Below are positions 62,455 through 64,000 of a DNA stretch of 64,000 nucleotides, piece by piece (positions within the stretch are counted from its first letter, which is position 1; each line of letters opens with the position of its first letter). A program made the position numbers and the translations under genes. The notes under the pieces were generated by a model. It searched no databases and was not told the DNA's origin. It was given only the letters and a program-made list of their open reading frames with translations. Source of the stretch: Bacteroides fragilis (GTDB taxonomy: Bacteria; Bacteroidota; Bacteroidia; Bacteroidales; Bacteroidaceae); NCBI RefSeq assembly GCF_019583405.1, contig NZ_SZUU01000006.1, positions 124,001-188,000 on the forward strand, given 5' to 3'.

Positions 62455-64000
62455 ATGGACACTGAGAACCAGAAAGAAATAGCTGAAGAGCAAATGATTG
62501 AACAAGCTTTTCAAGAATTGCTGAACGATTATCTTGCTACCAAGCACCGTAAACGTATTGAGATTATAACCAAGGCCTTTAATTTTGCCAATCAGGCACA
62601 TAAAGGCATCAAACGACGCTCCGGGGAGCCTTATATCATGCACCCCATTGCCGTCGCAAAAATCGTATGTAACGAAATCGGGCTTGGTTCGACTTCCATT
62701 TGTGCTGCCCTTTTGCACGATGTCGTAGAAGACACTGACTATACGGTAGAAGATATCGAAAACATTTTCGGAGCTAAAATCGCACAAATTGTCGACGGGC
62801 TAACTAAAATTTCCGGAGGTATCTTTGGTGACCGCGCTTCGGCACAGGCAGAGAACTTTAAAAAGCTCCTGCTCACCATGTCCGATGACATCCGGGTGAT
62901 CTTGATCAAAATAGCCGACCGTCTGCACAACATGCGTACCCTCGGCTCTATGTTACCCAACAAACAGTATAAGATCGCAGGCGAAACATTGTATATTTAT
63001 GCACCTCTTGCCAACCGCCTGGGACTGTATAAGATCAAAACAGAGCTGGAAAACCTCAGTTTCAAATATGAACATCCTGAAGAATATCAGGAAATTGAAG
63101 AAAAGCTGAACGCAACAGCGGCCGAACGTGACAAGGTATTTAATGAATTCACCGCCCCGATACGCGAGCAACTGGATAAGATGGGGCTAAAATACCGTAT
63201 CCTGGCACGCGTGAAATCAATCTACTCCATCTGGAACAAAATGCAAACCAAGCATGTTCCCTTTGAAGAAATTTATGACCTGCTGGCTGTACGAATTATC
63301 TTCGAACCACGCAATATGGAGGAGGAACTGAATGATTGTTTTGACATCTATGTTTCAATCTCTAAAATCTATAAACCCCACCCCGACCGCCTGCGCGACT
63401 GGGTGAGCCACCCGAAAGCCAATGGATACCAGGCACTACATGTCACCTTGATGGGAAACAACGGACAATGGATCGAGGTCCAGATACGTAGCGAACGGAT
63501 GAACGATGTGGCCGAACAAGGATTTGCCGCCCACTGGAAATATAAAGAAGGAGGAGGCAGCGAAGATGAAGGTGAATTGGAAAAGTGGCTGCGTACTATT
63601 AAAGAAATACTCGACGATCCGCAACCGGATGCCATCGACTTCCTCGATACAATCAAATTGAATTTATTTGCTTCGGAGATTTTTGTCTTCACTCCGAAAG
63701 GAGAGCTTAAAACCATGCCACAGAACTCTACTGCGCTGGATTTTGCATTCTCCCTGCACACAGATATAGGAAGCCATTGCATCGGCGCCAAAGTCAATCA
63801 TAAACTGGTGCCCCTAAGCCATAAATTACAAAGTGGAGATCAGGTGGAGATACTGACATCCAAGTCGCAACGTGTACAGCCACAATGGGAAGTATTTGCC
63901 ACTACTGCAAGGGCAAGGGCAAAGATTGCAGCTATTCTGCGTAAAGAACGGAAAACCTTCCAGAAAGAAGGAGAAGAATTGTTGAACGAATTCTTTAAGA
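62455..64000 (+). CDS. rel: bifunctional (p)ppGpp synthetase/hydrolase, 5' part
   Basis: The gene runs off the window after 515 codons. The HD hydrolase domain is intact, with HPIAVAKI, LLHDVVEDT (H88, D89) and IADRLHNMRT. The synthetase domain has RVKSIYSIWNKM, DLLAVRIIF and GYQALHVT. A TGS domain follows (IFVFTPKGELKTMPQNST). Both activities therefore look present, as in Rel/SpoT enzymes, which set the stringent-response alarmone level. The C-terminal ZFD/ACT part lies outside the window. The usual gene length is about 730-760 codons. Confidence 0.96.
   Translation, partial: MDTENQKEIAEEQMIEQAFQELLNDYLATKHRKRIEIITKAFNFANQAHKGIKRRSGEPYIMHPIAVAKIVCNEIGLGSTSICAALLHDVVEDTDYTVEDIENIFGAKIAQIVDGLTKISGGIFGDRASAQAENFKKLLLTMSDDIRVILIKIADRLHNMRTLGSMLPNKQYKIAGETLYIYAPLANRLGLYKIKTELENLSFKYEHPEEYQEIEEKLNATAAERDKVFNEFTAPIREQLDKMGLKYRILARVKSIYSIWNKMQTKHVPFEEIYDLLAVRIIFEPRNMEEELNDCFDIYVSISKIYKPHPDRLRDWVSHPKANGYQALHVTLMGNNGQWIEVQIRSERMNDVAEQGFAAHWKYKEGGGSEDEGELEKWLRTIKEILDDPQPDAIDFLDTIKLNLFASEIFVFTPKGELKTMPQNSTALDFAFSLHTDIGSHCIGAKVNHKLVPLSHKLQSGDQVEILTSKSQRVQPQWEVFATTARARAKIAAILRKERKTFQKEGEELLNEFFK

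Overview
The window looks like a chromosome segment of a Bacteroides, most likely the B. fragilis group. The evidence is a capsule operon led by UpxY/UpxZ-type genes behind an invertible promoter, many promoter boxes of the Bacteroidota form TAnnTTTG, and families typical of these bacteria (NigD-like lipoprotein, DUF4373, DUF1573, HU/smalltalk pair, thioester-less alpha-2-macroglobulin). No database was searched; names rest on motifs, length and gene order.

Region 1 (1-1015): a smalltalk peptide, an HU-like DNA-binding protein, and the broken remains of a HipB/y4mF-type regulator with a nested inverted-repeat operator.

Region 2 (1016-25310, minus strand): one large capsular polysaccharide locus, read from right to left. 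It starts at a 174-bp invertible promoter segment between 20-bp inverted repeats (here facing away from the operon, i.e. OFF). Then come upxY, upxZ, rmlA, a truncated rmlC stub and an IS66 transposase remnant, UDP-glucose dehydrogenase, UDP-glucuronate 4-epimerase, a GNAT acetyltransferase, an intact rmlC, Wzx flippase, acyltransferases, a DegT aminotransferase, glycosyltransferases and an EpsG-type Wzy. A CDP-alditol-like cassette follows (fused cytidylyltransferase-oxidoreductase, two SDRs, LicD), then three GT4 enzymes. A PglC/PglD/PglE-like trio closes the operon and probably makes and loads the initiating amino sugar.

Region 3 (25311-34838): small genes and a DUF4373 protein on the plus strand, which the promoter in its present orientation would read into; an AraC regulator; an operon of AAA ATPase, DUF4435 protein and MscS-type channel that resembles PARIS-type defence; a DMT exporter; a wHTH/nucleotidyltransferase pair with strongly palindromic operators; and a metallophosphoesterase.

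Region 4 (34839-64000): mostly core genes: meaB, a DUF1573 protein, a 1,926-residue alpha-2-macroglobulin, pepD, a flippase-like membrane protein, ksgA, mgtE, a DUF349 protein, tRNA-Gln, rsfS-ftsH-cdsA, a NigD-like lipoprotein, surE-lpxB, parA-parB with a DUF5683 protein and a lytic transglycosylase, and the first 515 codons of rel. Between the macroglobulin gene and pepD lie two tandem tiny reading frames whose WGY endings are built into RNA hairpins. Upstream of parA lie four exact-period 23-bp repeats. Neither is explained by the annotated genes.
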